Shown in pieces: positions 61,977-64,000 of a stretch of DNA of 64,000 nucleotides. The translations under genes and the position numbers were made by a program. Below the pieces are notes generated by a model. It was given only the letters and a program-made list of their open reading frames with translations, was not told where the DNA came from and ran no database searches. The stretch's first letter is position 1, and each line of letters opens with the position of its first letter. This stretch comes from Chitinophaga polysaccharea (GTDB taxonomy: Bacteria; Bacteroidota; Bacteroidia; Chitinophagales; Chitinophagaceae), in the NCBI RefSeq assembly GCF_007829335.1, contig NZ_VIWO01000001.1, forward strand, positions 248,001-312,000, given 5' to 3'.

Positions 61977-62999
61977 CTATTTCTTCTCCTGGTAAATTCG
62001 TTCGATTATCTCAACAATTTTCAACCCTTCCAGTGCGTTTGTTGTAATGGCTGCCCTTCCTTTCAACACATCAATCACGTTATCAATTACATAGTGGTGA
62101 TTTTGAGCGGATCCTTTGTAAGCGCCATAATCGTTACCTGGATTGGTCGGCGCTAATTCCGGCATGGTATAGTCTTTTACATTACAGATTTCTACCTTAT
62201 CCATATACTGCCCCCCAATTTTCACACTCCCATTCTCTGCTATGATAGTCATACTGCTTTCTAGGTTGGAGTTCCAAACCGACGTAGAAAAATTAATACA
62301 TCCCATACCTCCGTTTACAAAATTAAAATTCACAAAACCACTATCTTCAAAGTCTGTAAGATGGCTATGATTAAACGAATTCAGCCTTGAGGTAATCTTT
62401 TCAATATCGCCAAACAACCAATACATAATATCTATGAAGTGGGAGAACTGTGTATACAAAGTACCTCCATCCAAATCCTTCTTACCATGCCAACTATTAG
62501 GTTTATAATAACGATCGTCTCTATTCCAATAACAATTCAATTGCACCATGTATATCTGGCCTAATCTGCCAGATTCAATCATTTCTTTTATCCATACTGA
62601 TGGCGGAGAATAGCGATTCTGCATTACAGCAAAAACATGCTTATGTACATGTAATGCTTTATAGATTACTCTTTCTGCATCAAGTTTATTTAAAGCCATA
62701 GGTTTTTCAATCACCACATGCTTCCGTTGCTCCAGGCTCTTGAGCGCATGTGTAGCATGAAACCCATTGGGAGTAGCAATGTTAACAACGTCCACCTCCA
62801 TTTCAGCGGCCAAAAATTCCTCCAATGAGGAGAAAAAAGGAACATTGTATCCTTCTAACTTCAATTGCTCTTGAGGTTTAATATCTATGAGTCCTACCAG
62901 TTCAGCTTCAGGATTCCTTGCAATCATTTCAGCATGACGTTTTCCGATATGCCCGCAACCTATAACTGCAAACTTTATTTTTTGAGAAGGGTTAGCCAT
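61977..62999 (-). CDS. Gfo/Idh/MocA oxidoreductase, WlbA/WbpB-like
   Basis: 340 residues. Rossmann motif FAVIGCGHIGKRHAEMIARN (about 10), the conserved VVIEKPMALN (about 93) and the GGTLYTQFSHFIDIMYWLFG segment (about 175, with catalytic His). With the acetyltransferase and DegT aminotransferase genes immediately upstream this matches the WlbA-B-C (WbpB-D-E) set, in which this enzyme oxidises C3 of UDP-GlcNAcA using NAD. Overlaps the preceding gene by one base. Confidence 0.9.
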   Translation of the reverse strand: MANPSQKIKFAVIGCGHIGKRHAEMIARNPEAELVGLIDIKPQEQLKLEGYNVPFFSSLEEFLAAEMEVDVVNIATPNGFHATHALKSLEQRKHVVIEKPMALNKLDAERVIYKALHVHKHVFAVMQNRYSPPSVWIKEMIESGRLGQIYMVQLNCYWNRDDRYYKPNSWHGKKDLDGGTLYTQFSHFIDIMYWLFGDIEKITSRLNSFNHSHLTDFEDSGFVNFNFVNGGMGCINFSTSVWNSNLESSMTIIAENGSVKIGGQYMDKVEICNVKDYTMPELAPTNPGNDYGAYKGSAQNHHYVIDNVIDVLKGRAAITTNALEGLKIVEIIERIYQEKK

Positions 63000-63577
63000 T
63001 ATTGAATTCTTTTTACAATGTTATTCTCCAGTGTGTATACCTGCCCGCTCTCCGGACATACTGCTTTATCTTCTTCATTAAATTGAAGCCGGTGCCCATA
63101 CTCACTCATCCATCCTATCTGTTTTCCCGGATTACCTACCACCAAGGCATATGGCGGAACATTTTTTGTAATGACCGTACCTGCACCGATAAAAGCAAAC
63201 TCTCCTATATCATGACCACATACGACAGTCGCATTAGCCCCTATTGAAGCGCCGTTGCCTACATGGGTTTTTGAGTATTGTCCTCTCCTGTTAACTGCGC
63301 TGCGAGGATTAGTCACATTAGTAAAAACACAGGATGGGCCAATGAATACATCATCACCGCAAGTAACACCGGTGTAGATAGATACGTTATTCTGGACCTT
63401 CACATTGTTTCCTAAAACCACTTCGGGGGATATCACCACATTCTGGCCAATGTTACAATTTTGTCCTAATGTACACCCAGGCATTATATGCGAAAAGTGC
63501 CATACTTTTGTCCCCTCTCCAATGGTGCAACCATCATCAACGATGGCCGTTGAATGTACAAACACACCCATAGTCAT
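62999..63577 (-). CDS. N-acetyltransferase, left-handed beta-helix (WlbB/WbpD-like)
   Basis: 192 residues. Hexapeptide-repeat coils run through about 8-150 ([60 protein letters not shown]) followed by [20 protein letters not shown]. WbpD/WlbB acetylates the 3-amino group of UDP-GlcNAc3NA. Two ATGs are possible (63577, 63571). The stop of the aminotransferase gene abuts the first one. Confidence 0.92.
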   Translation of the reverse strand: MTMGVFVHSTAIVDDGCTIGEGTKVWHFSHIMPGCTLGQNCNIGQNVVISPEVVLGNNVKVQNNVSIYTGVTCGDDVFIGPSCVFTNVTNPRSAVNRRGQYSKTHVGNGASIGANATVVCGHDIGEFAFIGAGTVITKNVPPYALVVGNPGKQIGWMSEYGHRLQFNEEDKAVCPESGQVYTLENNIVKRIQ

Positions 63578-64000
63578 TTATTTAAAAAAGGATCTAATAC
63601 TATCGACAATATAGTCAAGTTGTTCTTGCAACATTTCTGTATGGATAGGTAAAGATAATACATCACCACATAACTGTCTGGTAACAGATAATGTTCCTAC
63701 AACTCTTCCTATTTGGGAAAATGCTTCCTGTTCATTCAGTGGTATTGGGTAGTAAATCATAGCCGGAATCCCTTTGTTCTCCAGGTAATGTTTTAATTCA
63801 TCACGTTTATAATTATTCACAATCAGTGTATATTGATGAAAAACGTGGGAAGAATTTTTACTGCGTGCGGGGATGGTAAGTCCCTGCAGGTTCCCGAGTT
63901 GTTTATCGTAGTATGCGGCCGCAGCCTGTCTCGCCACCTTATAACTATCGAGATGCCCAAGTTTAACATTAAGAATAGCCGCCTGAATTGTATCCAACCG
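63578..64000 (-). CDS. DegT/DnrJ/EryC1/StrS aminotransferase, 5' part outside window
   Basis: About 140 C-terminal residues of a PLP-dependent sugar aminotransferase; it runs off the right edge. MDTIQAAILNVKLGHLDSYK, FHQYTLIVNN and the PAMIYYPIPLNEQEAF motif match the C-terminal half of the family, including the substrate-binding region. The PLP lysine is outside the window. As the neighbour of WlbA/B-like genes it is the probable WlbC/WbpE, adding the 3-amino group of UDP-GlcNAc3NA. Confidence 0.9.
   Translation of the reverse strand, partial: RLDTIQAAILNVKLGHLDSYKVARQAAAAYYDKQLGNLQGLTIPARSKNSSHVFHQYTLIVNNYKRDELKHYLENKGIPAMIYYPIPLNEQEAFSQIGRVVGTLSVTRQLCGDVLSLPIHTEMLQEQLDYIVDSIRSFFK

Noticed and set aside
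1..64000. CRISPR array, prophage or complete insertion sequence
   Set aside because: No regularly spaced repeats, no cas genes, no phage structural block and no intact transposase were seen.

Overview
The window comes from a Bacteroidota chromosome, most likely Chitinophagaceae (Chitinophaga or a close relative). The basis is SusC/SusD and other TonB-dependent outer-membrane genes, a type IX secretion C-terminal sorting domain, Bacteroidota-restricted families (DUF983, DUF5690, a BtuG-like DUF5074 lipoprotein), and promoters of the Bacteroidota TTTG-N19-21-TAnnTTTG form, with almost no Shine-Dalgarno sequences. The genus is inferred from overall protein character only; no search was run.

Layout. 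0-6.2 kb: accessory genes (polysaccharide deacetylase, DoxX, two AraC regulators, a SUKH/SMI1 protein, a SnoaL-like protein, small secreted or hypothetical proteins). 6.2-12.2 kb: a MacAB-TolC-type efflux operon on the minus strand (permease, ATPase, adaptor, outer-membrane channel), preceded by a DUF983 gene and an AraC regulator. 12.3-19.2 kb: an S9 peptidase, a sterol-desaturase-family membrane enzyme, a FadR-type GntR regulator with its probable operators and an Fsr-like MFS pump, an EamA permease and a TPR protein. 19.4-25.9 kb: a vitamin B12 uptake and assembly block on the plus strand (BtuB-like receptor, DUF6580 membrane protein, BtuG-like surface lipoprotein, cobT, cobS, cobC), followed by tatA. 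26.3-33.4 kb: a DUF5690 transporter, a SusD/SusC pair and an XRE-cupin regulator, apparently linked by a shared 60-bp promoter block. 33.4-39.4 kb: marC, tRNA-Arg(CCG) with its own promoter and terminator, a tail-fibre-like secreted protein, a Uup-like ABC-F ATPase and a RemB/Wzi-like outer-membrane protein.

39.5-64 kb: a large surface-polysaccharide locus, all on the minus strand and running in from beyond the right edge. It encodes GDP-L-fucose synthesis (gmd, fcl), UDP-galactofuranose synthesis (glf), a WlbA/WlbB/WlbC-like set plus a WbpI-type 2-epimerase that together fit a UDP-2,3-diacetamido-uronic acid pathway, five or six glycosyltransferases, a Wzx flippase, a Wzy-type polymerase, an AsnB-like amidotransferase, a parallel beta-helix protein and a 1300-residue transglutaminase-fold protein with a type IX sorting domain. 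A 670-bp gap in the locus holds what looks like a decayed IS66-type orfA remnant.

The most unusual signals are regulatory: (i) the 60-bp block (46/60 identical, no gaps) upstream of both susC and the DUF5690 gene; (ii) an araI-like pair of direct repeats with a 21-bp period between an AraC gene and a SnoaL-like gene; (iii) paired near-identical palindromes at the fadR-type gene and its MFS neighbour. At the protein level, the transglutaminase/T9SS protein inside the polysaccharide locus and the DUF6580 gene inside the B12 block deserve attention.
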